Notes: generated by a model from the letters alone, not told the origin. 64,000 nucleotides of DNA from Coturnix japonica (GCF_001577835.2 NC_029532.1:1054001-1118000); one strand, 5' to 3'. Positions 1 through 35,704 are shown, counted from the first letter of the stretch. A program made the numbers and translations.

Positions 1-3000
1 CTTGAGATCTGCTGGCTGCCTGGCTTCTTGCTTGTGTTCTGGAAGTCCTGTAAGCTTTTGTGTTTGAGTACATAGCTGAAGTTAATTGCCAAGAAGAAAT
101 CTCTTATGGAGGGTGCTAATTAGTGTAAGGGCAGGCTGACGCAATGTGCTGACCCTGCCTGAGACCTCTGCAGTGCATCACAGCACAGAAACTGGGGTAC
201 CACCATCCCTGCCAGCACACAGATAGACCTTGTGTCGTCCTCATCAACCGGGCTTTAGTACAACATGGAAAGATCTCTTTGGAGAAACTCAGCATGAATC
301 TTTCCTGCAAGTGTTGGCAACAATTCTGCATAATCTCTATCACAGAAATTGGGAACCCTGGGTGGAGAGGACACCTGGAGGTGTTCAACCCAACCTGGAT
401 GGAGGTGGGACCATCTCCAGCATGTGATGGTCTCAGCCATGGCTTTGTCTGGTTCAGACTTGAAAATGCCCGGGCATGGCACAAGGTGCTGTGCTGGATC
501 AGCTTTTGTTTGCTTTTCTTTGAGCTGCACCTACTGCACCACCCTGCAGTGTGGGTTTAGGTTTGGATTACCTCATCCTGCAGGTTTCAAAACGTTTCAG
601 TGAACTGTTAGGAAATGTCCCACTAGGTCTAATAGTGTGTAATGTATCTGAATCCTCCTGTCTTTTCAGCGCTAGCATTGGAAATATGAGCTGATCCTAG
701 AGCTTTTTCTACCAAATCCTGTGTGAGGTGGTTTCCTTGTGTTTGCATGGGCTGTTGCAGATGAAGCAGTGCTTGCAGGACACGTCCCATTGCTCAGAGG
801 GGCATAAGAGTGTTTTCCACACAGCATCAGTTATGGGATGTGCCCGGATGGGATGAAGGCTTGGCACAGGATGGCACTGTGACCATTCCCTGCCCTGGGG
901 CCACACGTGGGATCCGCGTGGGCCAGCTGTGAGCCCAGGCTGAGGCCACCCATACACAAGGCATGTTGTTGCCTTTCATCTGCCCTTCCCAGCCCCTCGC
1001 AGTGGGAGGGGAGTGTTTTTCCCCAGAGTCTGTGTTCCTTTCAGAAAAACACGGGGTCATGAGTTGAGCCTTCCTGCTGGAGCACCCCTCTGAGCCACCC
1101 ATTGCGGCCTGGGTGCTAATGGGAGCAGGATGGCTCTCGACATCTGAGAAATAAGCTTGCATCCTGAAATGCCACAAGCCTCAGAAAGGTGATGTGGGCA
1201 CACAGCGAGGCCAGAGCAGGGGCCTCCAGTGTCATCTGGGCTGGGCCTCTTTCTTTGCACAAAGCTGGGGATTGCAACATTGCTGTGCTGCTTTGGGCTG
1301 GGATGCCTGGCTCTGAAGGGGATGGGTGCTGGGGGTGAAAACAAACTGAGCCTCTGCTGCTGGACTGAGATGGGGCCGTTCTGCTGTGCACTGGCTGGGG
1401 CTGTGTGTGGTGGTCCTGTTTGAGTGCTGTGCATGGTTCCAATCTCTGCCTTATGCCATGTGGCGAGACCCATTTGGTGTCCCAGCCCATCTAAGCTGCT
1501 CACTGGGAGCCTTCCTAGGCCTTTTGCTTGCATACCAGGCAGTGAAAAGGGCTGGGAGTGCTGGATCCTGTGACCTCCTGGTGGTCTGAAGGTGGTGGTC
1601 CTCTCTGAGGAATTGCAGCAATGTGGCCACTGCTGTTGTCAGCTGCTGTCTGCATGCTGGCTTGTGCAGAGGGCAGGTTTGGGGTCATGTGGCTGGAGGG
1701 TCCTGGAACAACAGCTACAAACACATCAGCAAGAGGCTGGTTTTGCCTGACAGCCCTTGTTCTGACCAGTGTTACGGGGGTCTGTGCTGTAAAAGCAGTG
1801 GCGGTGCTGCCAGGAGCTGTGCACAGCCCCTTCAGTTCTGCTGGCTCCATGTTCCCTGCAGGGAAAAGCATCCCACGTGCTGTTGCTCTTTGCTGAGGCT
1901 TAGTCTGTGCTTGTGGTTTTCTGGGCCTCTCTGCTTCTCTTTCTTGGGGAAAAAAGCTCCAGTGAAGGCAGCTTGTCAGCTGTTCCAGGTCTGGAATACA
2001 CACTCAAATGTTGGTCTTCCTGGTGCAACCTGCACAACAGAGATTAACGTGGGTGACATCTGGGAGAGAGCAGCAGATGTAGAGAAGTATTGCTGGAGGT
2101 GAGGTAGGAGCTGTGCAGCTCCACCATCATTTCTCTTGTGCGTTCCTCCTTGCTCCAAACTCACTGCAGAGCTGGAGGGCAGAAAGAGCAGCAGGCTGTA
2201 ACAGGGAAGAACGTGTGTGAGCAGTGCTCAGCGTGCTGCTGCGGGATGCTGGAGGGCACGTGGCTCACTGTGCAAGGCTGGAGATGTCCCGCCTGGGCAG
2301 GTCTGGTGTCCAGGGATAGGGAGGGATGGCTGATTGCAGATCATGTTTTTTCTCTGCTCCTTTCTGACGGTTCAGTTGGCGCAGATGGCCGAGGGAAAGT
2401 GTTTACTCAGTCTGTGCTGAGCTCTGCTGTGTGCCAGGGGTTTATTCTTTGGGTGACGTCTTTGCTGGGCCTTTCTCAGTACAACTACAGCGAAGCTGAT
2501 CTCGCTGTGCTTGTTCTGACCTGCAGGTGTAAGTCAGCACAACTTGCCTTCTTTCTGCGCTTGTTCCCATCTTTGAGACGGCCCAGAACAACGTAACAGC
2601 TGAGGAATGTGCTTACAAATAGAGCAAACAGAAGGCTGCTAGGTGCTGCTGGTAGAAACTGAACTGATAGCATCACAGCTCCAAGTGAGAGCGGTTTGGG
2701 GGCTAGGGAGGAGGAGGAGGAGTCCCTCCTTTGTTGTGTGGCTTTCCTTCCTCGGGAGCTTTGTGCACCATAAAGAGGGACCTGCTGGGTTGTTCAGTGC
2801 TGTCAGTCTGCCTCCAGCTGCTCATTAAGTTGCTTTTCCATTAGTACCAATGGCCTTTCACTGCTGCAGCCAAGGAAGCTTCTTGATTTTGGTGCACGTT
2901 GCTCCAGTTCACCAGCTGCAAATTTCATATCTCTGCTTTGCTGCTTGGACTCTCTGAACTATCGATGTTGTTTTTAAGCACCAGAAGCAAAAGCTGCTCT

Positions 3001-4690
3001 TAAATTTGCTGAAACCTGCCCAAGTTGCAAATAATTATCGGTACTTTCAAAGTGTTATTTTTATAAATCATTTTGAAAGCACTTTTAATCTCTTCCACTA
3101 ATGCTCATTAAATGATTCCGGGCTGTGAGATCCCACACGGGCACCTCTGAAAGTGCCAGACTGTGCCATGGTGGATTAAACATGTTGGTGTCTAAACTTG
3201 CATGTGGAATGTCAGTATCTGCTCCTCGGTCTGATCTTTGCTGAAGCCAAATGCAACTTATTGGAGGCCCGGCCTGGTGCTGGTTCTGCTTCTTTTGCAG
3301 TTTGCAAACCCGCTCGTGCTGCAGAAAGCAGTTCTGTGCAAAAGCAAAGCAGGGTCTGTTGATGTTATTTCTAGTCCTTTGAGAAAGATGACTTACCGGT
3401 CACATGTGCTGTATGAGGTCATTAGGAAGCCTCTCAAATACACAGTTTGAGAGCCGATGATGCCATGGCAGAAGTATGCTCCCTCTGCGATGCGAGATGC
3501 AGAGCTCGCTGAAATGCTCGAGTTTGTAATAGCTTTGAGTGGGATCTGTTATCGTGCATATTTGGGCTCATTCCAGTGGAAAAAGCACCGCTCTCTGCTT
3601 TGCTCTATGCATAGGATTGATTAGCGAACATACACGGTGGGATAACGTTACATTTCAGAGGGCATCCAGCAGAGAGGCTGTTGCTGTGCTCGAGGCGAGT
3701 GAGTCCAAGTGCCAGCTCAGCAGATTTCTTAGCAGTGCTTTGTGCCTCCGGCAGTGCTGCAAGTCGCTGGTCCTTGCTCCTCCCAGCGCTGTGGGGGAGC
3801 CGGGGGTGTTTTGCTGGACTGTTAATGTTGCTGCTGTGATGGCTGTCTGCTTTGTGATGGCTGTCTGCTTTGTGATGGCTGTCTGCTTTGTGATGGCTGT
3901 CTGCTTTGTGATGGCTGTCTGCTTTGTGANTGATGGCTGTCTGCTTTGTGATGGCTGTCTGCTTTGTGATGGCTGTCTGCTTTGTGATGGCTGTCTGCTT
4001 TGTGATGGCTGTCTGCTTTGTGATGCTCCTATTGGGGCCTGTCTTGGATTATTTGCTCTGCACTCCCAGAGCTGCCCTCTGCTCATTGCTGCCCATCAAG
4101 CAGGGATCATGTTGGTCCCAGCTTGGTCCATGCTGTGCTGATGGGGCAGACATCCTTATAGTGGCAGAAGGGTGGATTCTGTGTGTTTGATCTGAATCAG
4201 TTGCACCCATTTAGGGTAGGGCTCCCCGTGCACAGAGGTGTCTCATGTCTGTGTTTCTCCAGCTATTGCTGGTCATGTACTGCTCCAAACTGAGTGAGCC
4301 CTAGTGGCTGTCCCATCACCTGGGTTAATTGATGCACCAAGACACGTTATCTCTTTCTTGCTGTATTTCCTAAAAGAAAAGGAGGCAAATAAAGGATCTG
4401 CCAGCCTTGCTGTGTGGGATGCCAGCCCCAGGGGAGCAGCAGGGCTGTGCTCTGTGCTGAATGTCCCTCTTGCCTTTCTCTTATTGCTGTGCCCTCCTTC
4501 CAGGACAGACTCCAACAGCAAACAAACCTCCAGGTGACTCAGGAGCTCTGTGGCCCCCCTGTCACTTGTGTTTAATAGTGATGAGTTCCACCTTTGCTTT
4601 CTACCTTCCCCCACGGGCAGCCAGGGCTGGTGAAGGATTTCAAGTGTGTAGCAGTGACAGTGTCTTTGCTTTTTCCTGTCCGTGTTAAAC
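1..4690. other. Stretch without a recognisable gene
   Basis: No open frame here resembles a known protein, and none joins into a spliced gene with sensible phases. The composition is ordinary avian intergenic or intronic DNA with T-rich and CTG-rich tracts. The only distinct structures are a short GGA run near 2709 and the minisatellite at 3841-4024. It could be upstream flank of the DDR gene or an intron of a gene lying outside the window. Confidence 0.5.
3841..4024. repeat. 18-bp minisatellite, ten near-perfect units, interrupted by an N
   Basis: The unit GGCTGTCTGCTTTGTGAT is repeated about ten times without visible divergence, five units on each side of a single N at 3930. Because the unit is a multiple of three it stays open in several frames and produces artificial repeat ORFs on both strands. 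The lack of divergence suggests recent expansion. The N with an irregular junction suggests the true copy number was not resolved in assembly. Confidence 0.95.
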
Positions 4691-5640
4691 AAGAAGGTGC
4701 AAGCTGGCAGCGCAGGGCCGGGCCTGGCCTGCCTCTGAGACTACACGGGCCCTGCTTCCTGAGCAGGAGAGCTGCTTTATGTTGTGGTTTTACTAAATGA
4801 ATTCAAAGCTTGGCCTTCCTCCAGGCTGAGCCCGGGCCGAGTGCCAGCAGAGCAGCCCCTGGGGAGAGCGCTGGAGCGAGGAGGGGCCAGAGGAACAGGG
4901 AAGAGCGGAGGAATCCGAGGAGGCAGATCTGCAAACAGCTCCCAGCCCCATCTGCTGGGCCGGCAGTCGCTATAGGAACCGCGCTGATAGAGGCAGGGCC
5001 ATCCATCTCTTGGGCCCGTCCGTGTGTGCGAGGAGGGAGGGAGGGAGCGGGGAGGAGTTAGTGGAGTTTGAACACATCGTGCTGCTGGAGAGCGCCGAGG
5101 AATGTCGGCGGGACGGGCCGGCTGCGGCCGTGGGGCACAGGACACACATTGCGGGCACTGCCCGAGCTCGGCAGCCCACGGGCGAGCCAGGTGGGTGGGC
5201 GGCACGTGGGGTCTTCGCAGCGGAACCTCGGCCCCGCTCCGACCCGGCGCTCCGTGCTGGGAGGCGCTGGGAGCCGAAGCTCTTTGCGCTGTGCGGGCGG
5301 AGCTGGCGCTGAGCTCCGCTCAACTTCCGTGGCTGCGGGGGATTCGCGGAGCCTGCGTCGAGTTTATGGCCGTTGTGCCCGCAGGAAGGTTTGGGGGCTG
5401 GGGCTCCGTGCCTCCCCGGTGTTGCCCGGTGTTCTATCGGCCCCGTCGCCTTCTTGGCACGCACCGGGTGCTGCAGCTCCGCGTCCTGGCTGGGGTTAAT
5501 CGCGGGGCTTTCCGGCAGCGGCGGCTCCTGATCAGTGTGATTGCTTCCCTGGTAAAACCCCTTTGTTTCAGGTGCCGAGGACTTTCCCCAACAGCCCCGT
5601 TCCCACCCGGAGCCGTGCAGGGCTGCTCTCTGCTCCGTGG
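4690..5640 (+). promoter_or_regulatory. CpG island, probable promoter and non-coding exon 1 of the DDR gene
   Basis: This stretch is markedly GC- and CpG-rich compared with its flanks, as in vertebrate CpG-island promoters. A good splice donor, CCAG|GTGGGT, ends at about 5190 and could close a non-coding first exon joined to the acceptor at 11771. Human DDR2 also has untranslated 5' exons. The transcription start cannot be placed from sequence. No TATA box stands out. The long plus-strand frames inside the island are explained by the scarcity of stop codons in GC-rich DNA. Confidence 0.5.
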
Positions 5641-8600
5641 GTTTTTATTTAATAGTTTGGCTGAAATTCCATCCGCTCTTTGTGTGCCGCGGAGCACGAC
5701 GCGGCTGTGGGTTTGTCCTGTTAAATAAGGAGTGGATGGTGCTGCTTTCTTAGCAAGGAGCTGCTGAAGGCTGCACAGACAGAGCTCCAACCACGGCACA
5801 GGGAAATACAGGAGCTGGGCTGCAGCACTGAGCTCTGCTGGCCTTAATTATGGGTTTGCTTATACCTGCCTGGGTGAGGGCTGGCAGCCAGCAAACCTCA
5901 CCTGTTGCCGTGCTGATGGAACCACAGTTGTTCTTACTGCAGAGATCCACTACCCGTGTTGTACCCAATGAGTCCTGCATTGTGGCATTGCATCCCGGAG
6001 GTGTAACGTGTGTGTTGTGGAATTTCATTCCCTCAGTTTCAATTTGCTGGTTTTAATTTCAGTCCTGTACAGAAAAGGGGTAAATGGGCTCCTCTCTTTG
6101 CCTCTCATACATTTGATTTTGCTCATGATTTCTCATATTTCTCATTGCCTCAAACAATCCCGGGACGTGCAGCTTTTCCTCCCCCTCCCTGCCTTCCCCA
6201 CTCTTATTACTGTTGTGATCTGCTCTTTCTGGTTTGTCTTGTATAAGATTCCACCAGGCCTTGCCGTGCTGCCTCTCCATGGCTGCAAAACGCTGCCAGA
6301 TCTTCCTCAGTGTCCTTCGTTTTGCTTTGTTTGTAAACAGACCATTTGGTCGGATTGCTTGGAATACATTGTGGTAAGCAGGGATGCTCTCTGAACTGTC
6401 TGCAGTCATGTTAGGTATTTTGCTGGAACACTTGAGTTAATTAACGTTTAATCTCCATGTGCAAGAAGTTAAACTTTATCTTGTAGAGCTGTAGCAGTAA
6501 ATAGCGAGCCTTGCAGAGCACAGAGCTGCCTGAAGATCCTTGCTGGCTCTCTGGGCTCACCCCAAGGCACTGCCTCTCCCTGCACCCATCTTTGTTGGGC
6601 ACTTCCCAGTTCAACTTGAGAAGCACTTTGTAGTAAACACAGCTCATAGAGCTCTGTGTGCAGCCAGGCTTCCCCTGCTCTGCCCTCCAAAGGAGTGAGC
6701 TGTGCCGTGGAGCTGCCTGCACCCTTGGAATGCAGTCAGTGATGATAACTTGTGCTTCTTGCTCTGGTTTGGTGTCTGTAAAAGCGTGGCACAGCTCACT
6801 TTTCACATTGGTAAATGCTTTTGGGGAAGCCAACAGCAGTGCTGTCATGATGAGGTCAGTGACAGGTGCATGGAATTTTCTTTTTCTGAATGAAGGGACG
6901 TTTTACAAGCCCCATAAAATGCAGCATTTGGTAGTGCTAGCATTGCTGCGGTGCTCTGATGTAAACTGGGTTGCCAGCTGAACTAGTAGGAGTTCCAGCA
7001 TCGTTTGTTTTCCTTTCCACTGAACCATCTCTTAGTGCTTGGCTCCCACCCTCACACAGCCCAACCAGCAGCTCTCAGCTCAGGGCTGGATGCTCCGTGC
7101 TGCTCTGCTCCTTGTTTGCTTCCCTTCTGCTTTTGTAAAGAGGCTGCTTGGCCTGGATGGCTTGTAAAAAGAATCTGGATGGAGCAATTGCTGTGTGGAA
7201 GCGTAGGTAGGGAGCTGTAACCGAGCTGGGTTTTTTGGAAGGGAGCAGTTAATAGAGAAAACAAATTATAACTGAAAAAACACAAACGTAGCTTAGAGCA
7301 ATGAGAAGTGCTTTGGTGTCGGTGTGGATGTGTGTAGATATGCCCTGGTGCATCACCCAGCTTGTAGGTAAGGCACTCTGATAGTGGTTTGGATGGGAGG
7401 ACTCTGGGCACTCTGAGTGGTGCTGGTGGTGCCTTTGCCATCCATGTGAGCTCTCCCTTCCCTCGTAGCTGTGCTCATATGGCACCATCCCAGTTTCCAT
7501 TCAGCCGATCCGCGTTTTGTTGATGAGGTTGATTTACAAAGTGCCACCTGATAGCTCCCAAAAATAGAAGCCAATGGGAGCATGGTCTGTGCCATGCAGC
7601 AGAGCTGCTGCCATACACCGACCTCTGTGGGATGAGCTCTGCTGCTCTGCTTCATCTTCAGGGGAGACAGAGCCCCAGTGAAGCTGGGGGAGCCTCGGTC
7701 CATGGAGTCCTTTAAGCCCTGGCTGGCCAAAGCCTTGCACTGCTGCTCTGAGCTGGTGCTAACCCTGCAGTGCTCTGCCCAGGAGCTCATTCAGCTCTGT
7801 GCCTCCGTAACATGAGCTCCTTCTGAGTGCGAGTTTGAGCACTGTTAAGTAAAAGGTTATGGTGGAGCCCCTTGAGAACGGGGAGGGAGGAAGGTGGTTT
7901 AGATTGAGTGCTCTTAATACTCCATCTGTCATCTGTGTGGTTAACATGTCATATAAATGGTTGCTATGTGAGCCTTGGAGCGGGAGATGGTGGAACTGGG
8001 AGGAACGTGGTGAGCTTGTAGCTGCCTTGCTTTAAAGGTTGTTTAAAGAAAAGAAATAAACAGCCTCAAAAAAGAGGAGGAATTAAAAAACCTGTAGAGA
8101 AACACAAGTGTAGGGAATAGAGAACTGTGCGTGTGCCACTATGGGTTCTGCATAGGAAGGAAGCTCTGATAAGGGACAGAGTGATTCCTGTGCTTGGGCA
8201 ACAGGAGGAGATGGTCAGAGCCTTCTGTTTGTGCCCATCTCTGTTCTCCTGCCATCCCAGCATTGCAGTATGGGGAACTGTGTTTCCTTATTTCTGCCTC
8301 TAATGATTATTTTTTTCCCTAAAATCTTTCAGGAGTGACGTGTTGCTTTCTTTTCCCCTGGCAGCCTCAGCAGATCTTTGGCTGTGCTGTAGGAAGGTTC
8401 AGACCCTCACCAGCTTCTTGAGAGCCCTGTCACCCACCTACAGGTACACAAACCATACCAGACCTCCACGCTCTTCTGCCAGTCCCCTGCTGTCCCTGTC
8501 CTTACCCTATGTGCCACTCTACAACACTGTTGGTCACTGAATGAATCCCATGCACTCTGTGCTAGTGGTACATCTCCAAATGCCACACTAAAGGTCACAT

Positions 8601-11600
8601 TGAAGCTGCTCACTTTTCCTAGGCCTTCTTACCTTGTGCATCTTGATGAACCCAACCCCTTTTCCTAAAGTCTGGAGCCCTTCAAATGGCAATCACACCT
8701 GTCTGCCTTCTTCAGGCTTCAGATACTGCCCCATTTAGCGGCTTTGCTGCTTCCTCTTCGAGTGCCTTTAGGACTGTTAGGATGTAATGTCCAGTCATCC
8801 TGACCGTTCCTGAACCCCCTCTGGGGATATTTCAATTCTGGATAGATCCTCCTGTTATACAGCCTGCATTTCTCCCACACCCATGAGCCTTGGTCATGAC
8901 CATGAAGTATCTTGGCACAGTGCTGGGCATCTTTAATGGGATTCCTGCAACAAACCCAAAGGTCCCATTCCAAGGTAATGATCTGCAAAGGAACCAGTTA
9001 AAACAAATGGCAGTTTCAGTCGGGATCTAGAGAGGCTTGCAAACATGCCAGACCTCCGTAATGGATCTCTGGAGGGAGAATAGCTCCTGGAGGAGCTCCA
9101 AGTCCCACCTTCTTCATGCAGATCACTACAGAACAGCTCCCTCCTGCGCTCGCTGTGCTTGCAGGGCATGCGGGGAGCTGGGCATGGTGAGCAGTGTTAT
9201 TGTAGAGCTGGACTGGGTGTTTAGACACACTGTCTGCTGGCTGTGTTGGGAAGGAAGCTGCCCTCCATTGCATTTCTCAGCGACTTTTTCAGCAACTAGA
9301 TTTTTTTTTTCCACTCTCACAATGATTGTAACAGGGTTTTATTCTCCTGCAGCCAGCTGTTAGCAATTAGCAACTTGATCCATTCAGTCCGAGGACAAGA
9401 GTTTAACACTTTCTTGCCTCTGTGAGGATGTTGCTAATCCTGTTTGTGCTGGTCAGGGGCTTGTGCTGTGATGTTGGTACTCTGTGTACATGCGTGGGTC
9501 AAGAGAGGCACCATAAACCCAGGGACTACAGTGCAGCTGGAAGAGCTGTGAGGAAAAGTGAGTTGTCAACCCAGATAAAAAGTCATTAGGAAGGTGATTT
9601 CCAAGCAGTGTGCACAGAGGCTTGTATTTTGTAGTGTATTTCAGTGTGCTTTAGCACATGGAAGCGTGCAGTTTGGAAATCAGGTCTACTACCAGCTGAG
9701 ATTTAGCCTCAGCAGAAATCAACATCGGTAGTTGTTCAAGCAGCAGTTCCCAGGATGAAGAGCTCCTGAGTGGAGCCAAGGCTCTAAATTACGAGATGAG
9801 TGGAAAAACATCCTGGTGTCTTGCTCAAGGCACCAACAGCTGCAGAAGGGCTGGAGAAGATGAGGAGTGATGCTGCCTGCACGGTGGTGGGCCAGGACCA
9901 GGAGCTAAGTGTGCTTGGTCAGAATGGGTAATTTTGGGTGCTGCTGTATGTGTTGCATGTCACATATATTATACTGCAGGGATAATAGTGGCCATTGTAG
10001 TGACTTGAGAGGGTGACAACCTCAGCACAACTCTTGTAAAAAGGCAAAGTCCTTATTCTAGGACTTAGTACTTCTCAGTGCCTGTCAAATGCCAAGGCGT
10101 TTGGATGCTTAAAATCACATTTGGGATTGCTCTGATTCCTTTTTGGTTTTCCTTTGCCTCAGCAGGGGGGCTCTTGTCCTCACCTAGCAGTAGATATTTG
10201 TTTCAGTGCTCTTTGGCTGTTAACCCTGGTTGACTTACAGAGGACCTTTGCAGAGTGTTGTGGTGGGAGCTGCCCTGTGTCTCTGCAGATGTCTCATCCT
10301 TTCCTGCTTGCCAGGCTGTCCTCGTGTTCTGAAGGGGGTGATGAGGATGTGGAGCATCTGTGTGCTTGTCCTCTGCCAGCTGAGGACTCCTGTACGGTTG
10401 GCAGCTGTTAAACCTCCAGCTGAGAGGCCACCTGGGAGACGTCTCCAAGTTGCTGTTCTCCTGCCAGGACCCCCTCAGGACCTGGCAGCTCTGTTACTGT
10501 GTGAGGATGCATACGAGGGAAAGAGCATCCCCAGCCCAGGCTGTACCCACAGGGCACCCCACGCTCCTCCAAGCAGTTCCCTGCTGTGTCTCCATCTCAG
10601 GCAGTGCCCTTGCAGTTGTGAGGCTTTTGCCTCTTGCTTGTATGTATGGTCACGTTGCTGGACACAGCCCCCAGCATTAATTCCCCCTCCTGCACTACAT
10701 TTGGCTTTCCCAGGAAGGCTCCTAGGTCGATTTTCAGGCTCAGAGCCATTGTCTCTGATGGAGTGAATCCAGCAAGGACAATGGCCAGTAGCAAATCCTT
10801 AGGAAGGAGAATAAAAAACAGGGCAAGCCTCAGTGATTCTAACCCTGATTTAGCTCCTGGGCGTCTAGCAATGTGCAGCTGGGGGATTTCTCAAGCCAAA
10901 GGTTTTACCTTCAGATTTAGGAACCAGTGGTGCATCTTTGTTGTGAATAAAGCCAATTGTTTTGGTATCCATGACAACTTTAGGCTGTGATTTGTGCAGC
11001 TCAGTTATGTGGGGTGGGAAAAACAGTCTTTTGTTAATAATCTCTGAGCTAATGGCATCTGATGCTCTGCCATTCCTAAACGTGTGTGCGCACTGGCATG
11101 GTGATGGTCTCTTCCTTTCCTTAACAAATCCTAACATTGAATTTTTGCTTTTTTAATACCATTCTGGGGATTCTTCAGCAAATATTTCTTGGCTGGGATA
11201 ACTTTTAATTTATTGCTTTGTTCTGTTTTCTTCTGTTCTAACGTTTAAGTACAAGACAGCCCCTCTAACCTGCCTTCTCTAAAGCAGTCCCGCAGGATGG
11301 GAGCCTCTGGAGGCAGCTTGTAATGAATGTGGACACAAAGAATCAATGTAACCTCACTGATAAGGCTTTAAGGAACACGGGGTCATGCTGTGGCTTTCCA
11401 CTGAAATTGCCAGAGTTTAAGCCCTTTGCTATTTTCCTCATTTCCAAACAGGAAATTAAGTGTACTTGCATGTGTGAGTGCACATGCTCTGTTGGCAGCA
11501 ATGCGGACACGAAGGGAGAGATTATTTTCACCCTGGTTTGGACATTTACCTCCAGACTGTGTGACAAGTTTTGGGTATTGGGGGTAAGCAGTTGGTGTGG

Positions 11601-11771
11601 GTGGAAGTGTGTATCTGGATTCAGCACTGCTGAAGGGCTGAGGTCAGGGCACTTCTGAAGGCACGAACTGCCCAACCCATCACAAGGCAATGGCAGTACA
11701 GCATGCTAACGCAGCAGCATGGCCGTCCTGCCTTTGGAGGACTCTCATCTTCTCTTTGCTTTATGTTTCAG
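5641..11771 (+). other. Probable first intron of the DDR gene, no other gene seen
   Basis: If exon 1 lies in the CpG island, this is a first intron of about 6.6 kb ending at the acceptor TTATGTTTCAG (11761-11771). Open frames in it are short and overlap on both strands without protein-like character. No clear repeat was recognised apart from scattered weak similarity to CR1 tails. Confidence 0.4.
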
Positions 11772-11845
11772 AAATGTAGATCGCAGCTGGTGCCTGTGAA
11801 GGACTCGTGCTCATCTGAGCCTGCTCAGCGGCTCTGACTGCTACC

Positions 11846-27609
<15,764 letters not shown>

Positions 27610-29190
27610 CTGCAGTAAAAGAGAGACAGACTGTTGGGAACAGTGACTGCGTGTCCCTATGGGGGCAGTCGGGGCACCTCGCTCTGCTCCCTTGACTGTG
27701 CTGTACTTCAATGGAGACGTCCATGGCAGCTGCTGGTTCTATTGGCCATGGGCTGACACGCGCAGGACCAGAGGATCTCGTTTGGTTGAAAAATCATCTC
27801 CTCTTCTGAATCATTACCTGGGAATACTGTGAGGGGTTCAATCGACACCCGTCCGCCTTAGGGAATAAACGATGGAGACGTGGAGCTCTCCTGGTTGGAA
27901 TGGAAGCTGCTGGAGAGCCGCGATCCAAGGACAGATTGGAGAAGTAAAGACTTGAGTCTTCTCATACAATTCCATTCAATCAGATGGAAGTCTCGTGCAC
28001 GTTAGCGAGTGTTTCTTTGGCTCTTGCTGCAGACAATGTGTGTAGTGAGAAACTGTGGCTGGCAGAGCTAGGAAACGTTTAGGGACCCGAGGACTGACAG
28101 AGCTGGATTAGCAACCCTTTGGGCCTGCAGAGGATGCTGATGGAGCAGTCCAGGAGCTTGGTCTTTTTCCTGTGGTTGTTAAGCACTGCTTTTGTTACAG
28201 ATGTGCCTTGTTGGTTTTGGTGTTTTTTTTCCCCACACTGGATTTTTTTTTTCTAGAAAAAACTTAAAGAAATGAATGTTAAAGGTCGTGGGAAGGTCTC
28301 TGCGATCTCCTGACCTGCAGATTACGGTTAGGGTAGGGAGTTCGTATTGAAAAGTAGCTGATACTGTACTACTGTCACTATGTAGATTCATTAGCCTAAT
28401 GAACTTGTAGCCACAATGGACTGATGTGCAATTAATCCTGTATAAGTACCCATTAATATGAGATCTCTAAGTCGACGCTGTTACACGTGCAGAGGGAACT
28501 TAGATGTGGTGAAACCCAATGGCTGAGAGCAGAACCCGCTGCGTCACAGCTCAAGGGGGAGGAACCATGGGGTCAGTGCCGGCAGCAGGAAGGTGCCCTG
28601 CAGCCCATGGGATGGAGCTCTGTCATGCTTAGGCTGAGCTCCCTTTGCTTTGGCTGCTCCCTGCGCAGCACACAGCAGCTTCTCATCAAACCGGGGTTGG
28701 TTTTCAGCTGTTTCTCCCTCTGCAGTTGTTTAGCCAGATCTTAAGGACCAATTGGAGTGTTTTGTAAACTGGGAGAAGGTGGAAGTTCAGCACTTTGTAA
28801 AGCAGCATCCAACCTCTATTTCCAGTAAAGGCTGTGAGGGTAATTCCCACCTTGGCCAGATTTGGTGTGTGCTGCAGCACCCTCAGTGCTGGCAGTGCTG
28901 CAGGGGGATGACAGAGCAGCTCTGCTAAGAGGATGGCTGCAGCTGCTGGACTGAAAGGGAAACCACTGGGAGCTGCCATTGCTGTGCTGTGCTGCTGGCA
29001 GGGCACACGTTGTGCTTATCCTGCAGTGTTCCCATCCCAAATATGCACAGCTGTGTCTGTGGTTCTGAGGTTCTGGAATGCTGTTCCACCACCTGGGCTG
29101 TGTCCTTCTGTAACATCGGTTCCTCCGCTGACGCACTGACATACGGAGTTTCTCTCGTATCAATAAATCCTAATGATAACCTTGACACAA
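27610..29190 (+). other. 3' untranslated region of the DDR gene
   Basis: The region follows the TGA at 27607-27609. AATAAA occurs at 27864-27869 and again at 29162-29167, so a short (about 0.3 kb) and a long (about 1.6 kb) 3' UTR are both possible. The second signal lies only about 330 bp before the CIMIP2A start codon, so the two genes are closely packed in tandem. Confidence 0.55.
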
Positions 29191-29498
29191 GTGAATTTCT
29201 ACTTGTATTCTTTAACTCAGGGCAGCTGCTGTGGTCTGAGTGATGGTGAGGGTACATCTGTGCCCGGGGTTGGAAGGAGCAGAATGGTGCCGTGCAGCTG
29301 CTGTGTCCTGAGATTGCAGATGGGACGGGGCTCTGTGTGCTGGCATTGGGACCTGGAGCAGCCAGCCCTGCTGCCTGGTGCTGTGCTTCAATGAGCAGTG
29401 CTCTCATTAAACCAGAAGGACCCGAAGAGCCGCAGCATCACAGAGGTTTCCCAGGTAACTGCTGTGTGCCCCATCCCACCCCTGAGCACTGCTGTGCC

Positions 29499-35691
<6,193 letters not shown>

Positions 35692-35698
35692 AAAATGC

Positions 35699-35704
35699 TT
35701 TAAT
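35699..35704 (-). terminator. TUBB4B poly(A) signal (ATTAAA), overlapping the CIMIP2A 3' end
   Basis: TTTAAT on the plus strand is ATTAAA on the TUBB4B strand, about 125 bp after its stop codon. Cleavage 10-30 nt further on would fall in the last codons of CIMIP2A (stop 35689-35691), so the mature 3' ends would overlap. A second possible minus-strand AATAAA lies at 35054-35059. No canonical AATAAA for CIMIP2A was seen immediately after its stop. Confidence 0.55.

Noticed and set aside
3539-4141. 200-codon frame with MAVCFV repeats
   Set aside because: It is produced by the 18-bp minisatellite, whose unit length is a multiple of three; it has no other coding character and spans an N.
5102-5728. 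208-codon frame in the CpG island
   Set aside because: Several overlapping frames are open in the same GC-rich DNA, which has few stops; none resembles a protein.
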